Shown here one piece after another: positions 1-8,106 of a stretch of DNA of 55,277 bases. Position 1 is the stretch's first letter. The number at the start of each line of letters is the position of its first letter. The position numbers and the translations under genes are program-made. Location of the stretch: the NCBI GenBank assembly GCA_015655145.1, contig JAATFO010000075.1:1-55277 (forward strand), written 5' to 3'. The notes below the pieces were generated by a model. It worked only from the letters and a program-made list of their open reading frames with translations. It had not been told where the DNA came from and ran no database searches. The DNA comes from Enterobacterales bacterium (GTDB taxonomy: Bacteria; Pseudomonadota; Gammaproteobacteria; Enterobacterales; Enterobacteriaceae).

Positions 1-1
1 C

Positions 2-664
2 AGCTTGATTGGCCCTTCAGGATCAGGAAAGTCGACATTCCTGCGCTGTATTAATCATTTGACTAAAATTTCCTCGGGCTATCTTACCGTAGACGATGAA
101 TTTATTGGCTATCGTCGGGAAGGAAAATATCTTTATGAATTGAGTGAGGCGGAAATTTCTAATAAACGCGCTGAAATAGGGATGGTGTTCCAACGTTTTA
201 ATTTATTTCAACACAAAAATGTACTGGAAAATATTATCGAAGCCCCGGTGCAGGTCAAAAAACAATCTGTTCGTAAAGCATCTGATTATGCAAAAGAATT
301 ACTGAACAAAGTGGGCCTTTCCCATAAAGCACTGGCCTACCCCTCACAACTTTCCGGGGGACAGCAACAGCGGGTGGCGATTGCCCGCGCACTAGCCATG
401 CGCCCTAAGCTGATGCTGTTCGATGAACCCACGTCAGCGCTGGACCCCGAACTGGTTGGTGAAGTATTGGAAGTGATGAAATCACTGGCCTCCGAGGGCA
501 TGACCATGATTGTGGTCACGCATGAAATGAATTTCGCCAAAGAGGTTTGTGACCGGGTGGCGTTTATGGATCAGGGGACCATCATCGAATGTGCCCCTCC
601 CCTTCAGCTATTTGATCATCCGGCCAGCGAACGCGCCAGAGAGTTTTTATCACATGTCCGTTAA
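2..664 (+). CDS. Polar amino-acid-type ABC transporter ATP-binding protein (5' end outside window)
   Basis: This is the ATPase of an ABC importer, which powers uptake across the inner membrane. The frame is open to the left edge, so the true start lies outside the window. Seen in order: Walker A (GPSGSGKST), a Q-loop (VFQRFNLF), the LSGGQQQR signature, Walker B ([12 protein letters not shown]) and the switch histidine (VVTHEMNFA). These are typical of the HisP/GlnQ polar amino acid class, and the length fits that class if about 30 residues are missing. Two small genes follow in the same direction. Their opine-synthase-like character suggests an amino-acid-derived or opine-like substrate, but the binding protein and permease are not visible here, so the substrate is inference. 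Confidence 0.9.
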   Translation, partial: SLIGPSGSGKSTFLRCINHLTKISSGYLTVDDEFIGYRREGKYLYELSEAEISNKRAEIGMVFQRFNLFQHKNVLENIIEAPVQVKKQSVRKASDYAKELLNKVGLSHKALAYPSQLSGGQQQRVAIARALAMRPKLMLFDEPTSALDPELVGEVLEVMKSLASEGMTMIVVTHEMNFAKEVCDRVAFMDQGTIIECAPPLQLFDHPASERAREFLSHVR

Positions 665-711
665 GTGGCAACAATTTTGATTGTTGTTTTTATCGATAAC
701 AGGAGTGAATT

Positions 712-1188
712 ATGACGTTAGATGAAGCTATTCATCATTTTGAAAGTGAACGCCAGAGGATTTGGTTGACCTGCCCCGATGACGTGGCAGCGCTGGGACG
801 GGGTGAAATTCCGCGCAGGACCGGTGCCCGCGGACAATATCTCAGCACCATTATTTTCGCCGAGGGCGAAACCCGCACATTAGCGGATGAAATGCTGTGG
901 GGGATTATCCGGGTGACAGAAGATACCCAGGCTGATCTGAAAACGCTGCAAGCCATGATTAAGCAAATCATTGGCTATAAGGCCGATTTTTTTGACTTCG
1001 TCAGTCTACCTGAAGCGGCTGAGGTCACCAAAATTTACGTGGAAACGGCTCTGAACTGTACCAGCATTGATGAACTTCGACACCTGACCTATGCCATGCT
1101 CAGCTATGCCAACCGGTTACATATGTGGGTCGATTTTATTCTTCCATGGGGACTGGGCGATGGCTTCCGCCGTAAAAAAACAGCCTGA
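712..1188 (+). CDS. Small helical protein resembling the C-terminal helical bundle of cucumopine synthase
   Basis: A 158-residue soluble protein with no signal peptide. It begins 47 bases after the ABC ATPase, behind a clear ribosome site (ACAGGAG). The sequence looks mostly helical. A block near residues 16-60 (RIWLTCPDD, then RRTGARGQY and LSTIIFAEGETR) matches my memory of the C-terminal helical bundle of bacterial cucumopine/mikimopine synthases. The next gene supplies the cyclophilin-like half that those enzymes carry at the N terminus, so the pair could be one enzyme split into two subunits. The family call is from memory without a search. The role (making or breaking an opine-like condensation product of an amino acid and a keto acid) is inference. 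Confidence 0.5.
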   Translation: MTLDEAIHHFESERQRIWLTCPDDVAALGRGEIPRRTGARGQYLSTIIFAEGETRTLADEMLWGIIRVTEDTQADLKTLQAMIKQIIGYKADFFDFVSLPEAAEVTKIYVETALNCTSIDELRHLTYAMLSYANRLHMWVDFILPWGLGDGFRRKKTA

Positions 1189-1226
1189 TAAAATTCACCC
1201 AGCCAGGAAAACAAGGAATTAACATA

Positions 1227-1652
1227 ATGAAACTGAAAATGGCCGTAGCCGGCGTAGATGTTTGTACAATCGAAGTATGGGAAGACAAAGTGCCTAAATT
1301 GGCCAAAGAACTGCGCGAAAAATTACCCATGGTGACCATGCTGCAACACGGTAAATTGATTGGTGATATGGTGTTCTTCACCTTGCCGATCGTCGCACCA
1401 TGGGAAAACCGCTACCTGACTCAGGAAGTAGGTAAAGAACGGCGCGAAAAATTCGGCAGTAGCGCCGGTTCGGTCTGTTTTTATAGCCCACGGCAACAAT
1501 TCTGTGTGGTATATGGCGATGATACCGCGGATGAGCCGCTACCCATTTCATACATTGGCGAAGTTATTGAAGGAAAACTTGAACTTAAGGTGGCTGGCAT
1601 AGAAACCTGGTTCGATCAGGGCCGTACTGTAGAATTGCGGGTAATCGAATAG
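1227..1652 (+). CDS. DUF3830-type cyclophilin-like protein
   Basis: A 141-residue protein, 38 bases after the previous gene, with a ribosome site (AAGGAA) before the ATG. The pattern is mainly beta, with short strands such as IGDMVFFTLPIV, GSVCFYSPRQQFCVVYGD and PISYIGEVIEG. This fits the cyclophilin-like DUF3830 fold seen in small proteins beside transporter and amidohydrolase genes, and in the N-terminal half of cucumopine synthase. It probably forms an operon with the ABC ATPase and the helical-bundle protein. Most DUF3830 members have no known activity, so a catalytic role is inference from the neighbouring gene. Confidence 0.6.
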   Translation: MKLKMAVAGVDVCTIEVWEDKVPKLAKELREKLPMVTMLQHGKLIGDMVFFTLPIVAPWENRYLTQEVGKERREKFGSSAGSVCFYSPRQQFCVVYGDDTADEPLPISYIGEVIEGKLELKVAGIETWFDQGRTVELRVIE

Positions 1653-2034
1653 TACAAAACCGTGATATTGCCTGACAGGGACATCGCGTGAGGCACATTC
1701 AGATGCCGTCGTTACTGTAATTTCTCACCCCTGATTACCTAATCAGCTCACCCGTGTCAGGCTTTGGCGTGGCAGGCTCAGGGGTCAGCACATCCTGCAA
1801 CAAAAAACGGCCCTACCGACGTAGGGCTAACCCGGCGGCAGCGCTTTATCGCCATTCAGAGATACGAGAGCACCGCCATTCACGTTTTATCTGGCCTTGA
1901 TTAAATCAGTTGCAGAATATCAATACCGTCCGTGCTCTCCCTCTCAAGATTCTTTCTCCTCCAGAGCTAATACCCGACTCAGCGATAATGTGACCAACAC
2001 GATATCATTAAATAACAGTGGTATAGGTATTACA
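1653..2034. other. Intergenic stretch between the DUF3830 operon and the TonB receptor
   Basis: No intact gene is visible. A 7-bp hairpin at 1810-1827 followed, on the minus strand, by a run of six T looks like an intrinsic terminator for leftward transcription, although no leftward gene remains here. Short open stretches on the minus strand (for example one ending in a proline-rich tail near 1745-1810) may be fragments of a decayed gene, but I cannot identify them. Confidence 0.4.
1802..1827 (-). terminator. Orphan intrinsic terminator, minus strand
   Basis: GCCCTAC (1810-1816), loop CGAC, GTAGGGC (1821-1827). On the minus strand the stem is followed by GCCG and then TTTTTT (1802-1807). It would end a leftward transcript, yet both neighbouring genes run rightward. 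Confidence 0.5.
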
Positions 2035-2054
2035 TGTTATGTTATAACATAACA
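2035..2054. promoter_or_regulatory. Perfect 20-bp palindrome; two overlapping Zur-like boxes
   Basis: TGTTATGTTATAACATAACA is its own reverse complement. It contains TGTTAT-N3-ATAACA twice, at 2035-2049 and 2040-2054, and that spacing matches the core of the enterobacterial Zur box. It lies 100 bases before the TonB receptor start, and zur itself is encoded at 24795 in this window. Zinc-dependent repression of the downstream operon is therefore likely, though a Fur or other dimeric repressor is not excluded. Confidence 0.6.
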
Positions 2055-2154
2055 AATAAAGAAAATTCACTGTAACACTCAGAGAAAACTTTCCATTTCT
2101 GGCAACCTCAACGCCACTGGCGTTCATATTTCATACAATAATCAACTAGCTAAA

Positions 2155-4293
2155 ATGACAAAAATTACTGTTTTTAGTACTGTTTCTTTGATTGTCAGCA
2201 CCTTCTTCCCGGGTTATTTGTTCGCCGCCGTAATACCGTCTTGCAAAGATCCAACGCCAAATTGTGAAGAAAATATAACGGTGACCACCTCTCAGGCAAC
2301 TGGCTATCTCACTACCCCCAGTGATACACCTTATGACGCTTCCGCACTCGGCTTGCAAAGCAAAGAGATACCCCGCAGCATTGAAACCATTAACCACGAT
2401 GTTATCCGCCATCGTGGCGATCGTTCGCTGGCCGATGTTGTTAGCCAGGCCACAGGCTTCTCGGGCGTCGCTACGCCCACATTATCCAACAGCTTTTCTG
2501 TGCGCGGTTTTATGCCGGTGTCATGGCTGTATAACGGGGTGGAAATGCCAGGCAGTACCTTACAACTTGGCGATCCCAGCCATTATGACAGTGTGGAAAT
2601 CTTACGTGGACCGGGTTCACTGCTCAATGGACTTAGCGCCGTGGGTGGCAGCGTTAATCTGGTTTCCCGCAAGGCGAGCTTCGCGCGCCAGCCGGTAGAG
2701 CTGGACTACAGTCTGGCCAGTTATCGCAGCCAGCATCTGCATGTGGGTTCCGGGGGGACATTGCTGGATAACATCGCCGCTTACCGCTTTGATGCCAGTG
2801 GCAATGATACGGGCAGTAATGTCGACGATGAGCGTAATAAACAACAACGGGTTAGCGGCTCATTACTCTTGCGCGTGGCGGATAACGCCCTGCTAACGCT
2901 GGATGTCGACCGTATGCTCAACAATAGCCAAAACGCGTATTTTGGCACCCCGCTGGTGAACGGGCATATCGACAGTCGTTTGCGCGACATTAATTACAAC
3001 AACCTGAGCGACAGCAGAATCAAAAGTAACGCGACTTCACTTCAGGCCAGTCTGGCGTGGTTTTTAACGCCCGATGTGGAAATTCGCAACACGCTTTATT
3101 CTTACAATGGATTCCGCGAATGGCGTAACGTGGAGCGTTACCGTTATATCTCAGGCAATACGGCCAGTGTTATCCGGGATTCATGGGGCGACTTATCCCA
3201 TGATGACCACCTGCTCGGCAACCGGACTTCACTGATACTGGATCATCCGTTGGGCGAGCTGGATAACCGCGTGGTAGTCGGTGCGGATATCAGCCGTCAT
3301 CGTTTTGTCTATGAATCCAATAGTTTCCCCGGTTCAGAAAGCGTGGCGCCTTTTGCGCCGCCATCAGAATCCTTCAGCCAGGGAAGCAACATTCTGCGCA
3401 CACCAGTACGCAACGTAACGCAAAATCAGGTCAACCTGTTTGCCGAGGATCAACTTAGCCTGACCGAAAACCTGAAACTGGTGGGTGGATTACGTTATAA
3501 CCACCTTGATATGGACTGGACCTTCCACAATACGGACGGCGACACCCACAAAGCGCGAACCTATGTTTTCAGTGTATGGAGCCTCGGTACAGTTTATGAT
3601 CTCACTGATAATCTCTCGCTTTATGGCAGTTACTCCACCGGACGGGAACCGGGCAGCGATCTTTTTTTCATCAGTTCAGATCAAACCCAGTTGCAACTGA
3701 CCAATGCACGGCAATGGGAAGTGGGCGCCAAAAGCCATTTTTGGCATCAGAAAGGTGATCTAACCCTGGCGCTGTATGATTTGCGTAAAGACAATCTGTT
3801 TGTACCGGACGCGCAGAACCCGGAAACGCTTAATGCCGTCGGCAGGCAAACCTCGCGTGGCATCGAACTGACCATGGCTCTGCGCCCGACAACACGCTGG
3901 GAACTGGCGGGAAATATTGCCTATACCCATGCCCGCTACGATAAATTTTCGACCGGCAACCCACCGGTTTCACTGGATGGCAATCACCCGGCCTATATCC
4001 CTGACTGGACAGCCAACCTCAGCGTGCGTTATATGCCAACGGAACAACTTGGCTTCACCACCCTGTGGCACTATGTCGGCGCCAGTTATAATGACGATGC
4101 CAATAAACATCGCATGCCATCCTATGCCACGTTTGACCTATCCAGCGATTACCAACTGACACGCGCGATAAATGTGGGTCTGCGCGTGCGCAATCTCACC
4201 GACAAGCTGTATGCCTATCAACGCACCTATGCCGATCAGGTACTGATTGCCCCACCGCGCACTTATGAAGCCTTCCTGCAAGTGAAGTTTTAA
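2155..4293 (+). CDS. TonB-dependent outer-membrane receptor (siderophore/metallophore type)
   Basis: A 712-residue outer-membrane gated channel for a metal chelate. A signal peptide ends near residue 24 (GYLFA-AV). A TonB-box-like ENITVTTS follows. The plug domain has SFSVRGF and SVEILRGPGSLLNG (about residues 115-165). A long beta-barrel ends in the terminal phenylalanine LQVKF expected of outer-membrane proteins. The overall form is that of siderophore receptors of the FhuE/FpvA-like group. No good ribosome site precedes the ATG. It is first in a four-gene operon: the stop TAA is followed at once by the ATG of the binding protein. The Zur-like palindrome upstream suggests zinc or a zincophore as cargo, but the ligand cannot be read from sequence. 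Confidence 0.88.
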   Translation: MTKITVFSTVSLIVSTFFPGYLFAAVIPSCKDPTPNCEENITVTTSQATGYLTTPSDTPYDASALGLQSKEIPRSIETINHDVIRHRGDRSLADVVSQATGFSGVATPTLSNSFSVRGFMPVSWLYNGVEMPGSTLQLGDPSHYDSVEILRGPGSLLNGLSAVGGSVNLVSRKASFARQPVELDYSLASYRSQHLHVGSGGTLLDNIAAYRFDASGNDTGSNVDDERNKQQRVSGSLLLRVADNALLTLDVDRMLNNSQNAYFGTPLVNGHIDSRLRDINYNNLSDSRIKSNATSLQASLAWFLTPDVEIRNTLYSYNGFREWRNVERYRYISGNTASVIRDSWGDLSHDDHLLGNRTSLILDHPLGELDNRVVVGADISRHRFVYESNSFPGSESVAPFAPPSESFSQGSNILRTPVRNVTQNQVNLFAEDQLSLTENLKLVGGLRYNHLDMDWTFHNTDGDTHKARTYVFSVWSLGTVYDLTDNLSLYGSYSTGREPGSDLFFISSDQTQLQLTNARQWEVGAKSHFWHQKGDLTLALYDLRKDNLFVPDAQNPETLNAVGRQTSRGIELTMALRPTTRWELAGNIAYTHARYDKFSTGNPPVSLDGNHPAYIPDWTANLSVRYMPTEQLGFTTLWHYVGASYNDDANKHRMPSYATFDLSSDYQLTRAINVGLRVRNLTDKLYAYQRTYADQVLIAPPRTYEAFLQVKF

Positions 4294-5277
4294 ATGATAA
4301 CCCGGCACGTTCGCTTCATGATTATGCTGGCACTGACCGCGACTGGCGCTTGCCAGGCACAGGCAATCACCCTGTTAAACTGTGGTGCGTCTTACCATTA
4401 CGCCGCACCGCCAAAACGGACTCTCGTTTATACCAATCCGGCAACAGAAAATATGCTGGCGCTGGGACTTGAATCGGCCATTTATGGCGTAGTGGGCTAC
4501 CAGCCTGCGGATGATACCGCGCCCTCACCTTATACGCAGAACGCGAACCTGCGGGTGTTATCCGTCACGGCGCCGCTGTCCGCAGAGGTAGTGCTGCAGG
4601 CGCAACCCGACATGGTCTACTCCAACAGCTTTTACTGGTTTTACAGTAGTGAGACGGCATCACGACAACAACTGACGCACTGGGGGATAGGCACCTATCT
4701 GTCGGACGATGAATGCCCCGGTCAATACCACCATCGCAACAATAACATCAGCTTTGGGAGTATTTTTAATGAGTTACGCAATATTGGCCGCTTGTACGCG
4801 ATAGCGCCGCGCGCCGAAGCACTCATTACCCGGATACAACAACAACGCCATCTGCTGGCGCAGCAAGGGCAAGCGCTGCGCGGCCAACGGATGTTGTGGT
4901 GGTATTCCGGCACCAAAACGCCTTATGTCGCTGGGTGCTGCGGCGCTCCCGATATGTTAACGCGTGAGGTGGGAGGACAAAACATTTTTGCCGATAACGC
5001 TGAACGCTGGCCGACCGTTTCCTGGGAAGTGATCGCCGTACGCGATCCTGACGTACTGGTTCTGGGGGATTTACCCCGCGGAGGTCCCGGCGACAGCGCC
5101 AGGGAAAAAATTCACTTTCTTGAACATTACCCGGCCACGGCCGCCATGCGCGCAGTCCGCCACCAACGCTATATCATTCTGCCAGGCGCTGACCTCGACC
5201 CTTCCGCCCGTTCGGTTTTTGCCTTACAGCGGCTGGTTAACGCCTTCCTGTTACTGACTAAGAAAACGGAGCCATAA
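4294..5277 (+). CDS. Periplasmic metal/metallophore-binding protein of a FecB/BtuF-type ABC importer
   Basis: A 327-residue secreted protein with a signal peptide (about residues 1-25, ending AQA). The body has the pattern of cluster III (helical backbone) binding proteins: PKRTLVYTNPATENMLALGLE near residue 40, VLQAQPDMVYSN in the first lobe, then TREVGGQNIF and IAVRDPDVLVLGD in the second. The segment YVAGCCGAPDMLTR with paired cysteines and the histidine/asparagine-rich CPGQYHHRNNN are unusual and could take part in metal binding (inference). The gene starts directly after the receptor stop and ends directly before the methyltransferase start, so translation is probably coupled. It would pass substrate from the receptor to the permease at 6037. 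Confidence 0.8.
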   Translation: MITRHVRFMIMLALTATGACQAQAITLLNCGASYHYAAPPKRTLVYTNPATENMLALGLESAIYGVVGYQPADDTAPSPYTQNANLRVLSVTAPLSAEVVLQAQPDMVYSNSFYWFYSSETASRQQLTHWGIGTYLSDDECPGQYHHRNNNISFGSIFNELRNIGRLYAIAPRAEALITRIQQQRHLLAQQGQALRGQRMLWWYSGTKTPYVAGCCGAPDMLTREVGGQNIFADNAERWPTVSWEVIAVRDPDVLVLGDLPRGGPGDSAREKIHFLEHYPATAAMRAVRHQRYIILPGADLDPSARSVFALQRLVNAFLLLTKKTEP

Positions 5278-6033
5278 ATGGAGTCTCTCACTTATACTCA
5301 CCTGCTCGATACCTGGGAGCAACAACAAAGCGCCTATATCGCCGATCGGGAAGGCCGATTTACTGCCCTGTTGGATGTACTGGAACTGACCGCCGGGAGC
5401 GATTTTCACGTGCTGGACCTCGGCTGTGGCCCAGGATCGCTCAGCGTGCGTATCCTGAAGCGTTTCCCGTCAGCCCGGGTGACGGCCATTGACCTTGACC
5501 CAATGCTATTAACTGTCGCCCGTGAAGCGCTGGCGCCATTTGCTGATCGTCTGCGCTTTATTCAGGCCGATCTCACACAACCCGCATGGTGCGAACAATT
5601 AGCCGGTGAATCACTGCACGCCGTGGTATCCAGCACCGCCCTGCACTGGTTATTACCGGAAGAACAAGTCGTACTGTATAAGAATGTGGCCAGCGTACTG
5701 GATAAACACGGCGTGTTTCTTAACGCCGATCACCAGCGCTATGATGATCGTTATCCCAAACGCAAACATTATGCACAACAGCATGATAGTCAGACTCAGG
5801 CGACAACCTGGCAACGAGGCGTTGCCAACTGGGACCAGTGGTTTGCGCAGGCGCTGACCTTACCGGAAATCGCGGCACAACAAACCGCGCGTGATGCATT
5901 GTTTTCTGGCCATCCGAATCCACCGGCAACCGCACTGGATTTTCAACTCGCCATTCTTAATCAGGCCGGGTTTACCGAAGCCGGGACGGTGTGGCAATTC
6001 CTTGACGATTACGTGATTGCCGCCTGGAAATAA
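5278..6033 (+). CDS. Class I SAM-dependent methyltransferase inside the uptake operon
   Basis: A 251-residue cytoplasmic enzyme. The SAM-binding glycine motif is VLDLGCGPGSLSVRIL (about residues 45-60), followed by the acidic motif II VTAIDLDPMLL and a motif near ALHWL. The general layout is like trans-aconitate/ubiquinone-type small-molecule methyltransferases. Its ATG abuts the stop of the binding-protein gene and the permease follows after 3 bases, so it is made together with the transporter. A methyltransferase between a binding protein and a permease suggests that it modifies the imported chelator or a metal ligand. The substrate is unknown. Confidence 0.8.
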   Translation: MESLTYTHLLDTWEQQQSAYIADREGRFTALLDVLELTAGSDFHVLDLGCGPGSLSVRILKRFPSARVTAIDLDPMLLTVAREALAPFADRLRFIQADLTQPAWCEQLAGESLHAVVSSTALHWLLPEEQVVLYKNVASVLDKHGVFLNADHQRYDDRYPKRKHYAQQHDSQTQATTWQRGVANWDQWFAQALTLPEIAAQQTARDALFSGHPNPPATALDFQLAILNQAGFTEAGTVWQFLDDYVIAAWK

Positions 6034-6036
6034 ACC

Positions 6037-7065
6037 ATGGCGATAATGCGGCAAAATAATGCGCCGGTACGGCTGATGATGCGCATATTCCTTAGCCTGA
6101 TATTACTGACGGCGGTGCTACTTGCCGCCGTCTCTGTCGGCCCGGCGCCTGTCACCATCAGCGAAATTAGCCGAATGCTGCTCGCCGGTCCGACATGGAC
6201 CGGCAACGAGGTTAATTATCGCATTATCTGGGATCTTCGCCTGCCGCGGGTGTTGCTGGCGGCGACTTCCGGTGCAGGCCTGGCGCTAGTCGGATGTGTT
6301 TTGCAATCCCTTACGCGCAATCCCCTTGCTGATCCGTGGTTACTGGGGATCTCTTCCGGTGCCAGCGTCGGCGCGGTAGTGGTAACCGTACTCGGCCTGA
6401 GCGCAGGGATGATATCATTACCGCTGGGCGCCTTTTGCGGCGCCCTTTGTGCTTTTCTGCTGGTGCTCTTGCTGGCCGGGCGTTCGCTGGCCGGAGAATC
6501 CGCCTTCTTTATTCTCGCGGGTGTTGGCGTGACTCAGTTATTTTCCGCATTAACCTCACTGATTACGCTATGGTGGGCCGACGCGAATACCACCCGCGGA
6601 GTCATGTTCTGGCTATTGGGCTCATTCAGCGACGCTCGCTGGTCAGCGGTCGCCCTTTGCTCACTGGTCTTACTGGCCGTACTGATCCTCTGTTGGTGTA
6701 GAGCAGAACCGCTGGATATCCAGGCATTCGGCAGTGATAGCGCCATCGCATTAGGTGTCACACTGGTCCCTCTGCGATTGCAACTCTATGTGGCAACAAT
6801 GGCCTTAACCGCGGTGATTGTCGCCTTCAGCGGGGCGGTAGGCTTTATTGGCCTGATAGTCCCACATGTAACACGCCTGATGACGGGCTATCGCCATCGT
6901 CAGTTATTACCTCTGTGCGCCTTGATCGGCGCCCTGTTTTCCGTGGTGGCTGATACGCTGGCGCGAACATTATTTGCGCCACGTGAATTGCCTGTCGGCG
7001 TGCTGACATCATTGCTGGGCGTACCCGTTTTCATCACTATTTTGTATCGTAAAATGCACCGCTGA
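6037..7065 (+). CDS. FecCD-family ABC permease
   Basis: A 342-residue inner-membrane permease of the BtuC/FecCD family with about ten hydrophobic segments. Seen: LRLPRVLLAATSGAGLALVGCVLQSLTRNPLADPWLLGISSGAS (a family hallmark, about residues 65-108; the key elements are LRLPR, QxxTRNPLA and PxxLGxSSGA) and GAVGFIGLIVPHVTRL near the end, which is the coupling helix that docks the ATPase. It is full length. It is the last intact gene of the operon, and no ATP-binding protein gene follows, so an ATPase must come from elsewhere or the system is no longer functional. Confidence 0.88.
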   Translation: MAIMRQNNAPVRLMMRIFLSLILLTAVLLAAVSVGPAPVTISEISRMLLAGPTWTGNEVNYRIIWDLRLPRVLLAATSGAGLALVGCVLQSLTRNPLADPWLLGISSGASVGAVVVTVLGLSAGMISLPLGAFCGALCAFLLVLLLAGRSLAGESAFFILAGVGVTQLFSALTSLITLWWADANTTRGVMFWLLGSFSDARWSAVALCSLVLLAVLILCWCRAEPLDIQAFGSDSAIALGVTLVPLRLQLYVATMALTAVIVAFSGAVGFIGLIVPHVTRLMTGYRHRQLLPLCALIGALFSVVADTLARTLFAPRELPVGVLTSLLGVPVFITILYRKMHR

Positions 7066-7238
7066 CCATGTTGCCACTGCGGTGTTTTTTACCACGTGGT
7101 CAGAGTGCGGCGAGCGGGAAAGTGGTAAACCATGGGAGCGGCGCTTAACACACCGTAACCTGCGTCACTGACAGGGCTGTCTGGCGCAGGTTTGCACATT
7201 GCAGGTGGTGAGCGAAATGAGGAGAATATTTACTATTT
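7066..7238 (+). other. Site where the importer ATPase gene would be expected; no intact gene
   Basis: An ATG two bases after the permease stop (7068) opens a 26-codon frame beginning MLPLRCFLPRGQ, after which it stops. Its position is that expected of the missing ATPase gene, and it could be the remaining start of that gene after a deletion, but the similarity is too short to be sure. I see no Walker motif in any frame before the terminator at 7239. Confidence 0.35.
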
Positions 7239-7273
7239 GGGGCTTCCTTGCGGAAGCCCCTTTTTCTTTTTTT
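7239..7273 (+). terminator. Strong intrinsic terminator of the TonB/ABC operon
   Basis: GGGGCTTCC (7239-7247), loop TTGC, GGAAGCCCC (7252-7260), then a T-rich run to about 7273. The nine-bp GC-rich stem and T-tract mark the end of the rightward uptake operon. Confidence 0.9.
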
Positions 7274-7449
7274 ATCGTTCGCGCTGTTGTAGGGTCAGCG
7301 GCTATGAATCAGTGATCAACTCAACCGCAACCATACTGGCAGAAAATATAAGTAAAAAATATGTTTAATACTGAAAAACAGCTAAGCAAAATGTCACTCT
7401 GTGATCCATCCCGCATAAATACGCAATGTACGCAGTGTAACCCATTGAT

Positions 7450-7683
7450 TTATAATCTTGACCGCCACCGTCCTGCCGAGCAACCAGGCTGGCGCAGCAC
7501 GCGGTAAACGCCGGCGATAACCAGCGCCAACAGCAACCATGGCAACAATTTGATAACAAAGACAAACAAGCCGCCGGCAAACATAACCAGGGTAGCAACC
7601 AGTAACGCAACCATCACTCCCACCAGTGACACACCGGTGAACAACAACACCAAAAAAAATCCCACTACAAACAAAATGTCCAT
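7450..7683 (-). CDS. pspG: Phage shock protein G
   Basis: A 77-residue inner-membrane protein of the phage-shock response, an effector of the PspF regulon. The N-terminal 55 residues are close to E. coli PspG: LLFTGVSLVGVMVALLVATL, then FVIKLLPWLLLAL, giving two or three membrane segments. The last ~15 residues (from RQPGCS) differ from the usual charged and tyrosine-rich tail, so the C terminus is diverged or altered. The start ATG has a GGAG ribosome site. A sigma-54 promoter lies about 90 bases upstream. In E. coli pspG sits next to dusA; here an extra membrane gene lies between them. Confidence 0.85.
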   Translation of the reverse strand: MDILFVVGFFLVLLFTGVSLVGVMVALLVATLVMFAGGLFVFVIKLLPWLLLALVIAGVYRVLRQPGCSAGRWRSRL

Positions 7684-7768
7684 CTTCAGGCTCCGGCAAC
7701 AAATAGAAAAGAGGTCGCCGCTGACCGCACAGCGACGGCAAGAAACATGACGCCTATTGTCTGACTAT

Positions 7769-7784
7769 TACAAAAATCGTGCCA
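7769..7784 (-). promoter_or_regulatory. Sigma-54 promoter of pspG
   Basis: On the minus strand: TGGCACG-ATTT-TTGTA, with GG and GT at the -24/-12 spacing, 86 bases before the pspG start. The AT-rich tract just upstream (7805-7835) could hold the IHF site expected in PspF-activated promoters. Confidence 0.65.
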
Positions 7785-8106
7785 GCCAGCAAAAATAGTT
7801 AACCTACTGAATAATAAAATAAAAATAAAACCGCTTTATTGTTTACCTGGTGAAAATAACGAAAAAATGGTGTTAATATCACCACAACAATCTGTCTGGT
7901 GTGGCACATTACCTCCCTGAGTCAGCCCTGCGTCACGACAAATGACTTCGCATATAGTTAATATTTTCTTATCATTATTCGTACTCAGTCTCATGGCAAA
8001 TGACATCAAACAACAACCTGGCAACTAAAAATAAGCCACAGGGCACCCGCCATGCTGACATCACGGCCACTCACCAACCTGTCTGACCATAAGGATAATA
8101 GCCATA

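Noticed and set aside
1745..2030. Protein-like leftward fragments in the gap before the TonB receptor (including a short tail rich in Pro and Thr, and a frame with SRVLALEEKES)
   Set aside because: Short, in different frames and without a family match; a decayed gene is possible but cannot be supported. Part of it also overlaps the Zur-like palindrome.
2017..2054. Fur box upstream of the TonB receptor
   Set aside because: The GATAAT-like words nearby do not form a 19-bp Fur palindrome, while the Zur half-sites and spacing fit well.
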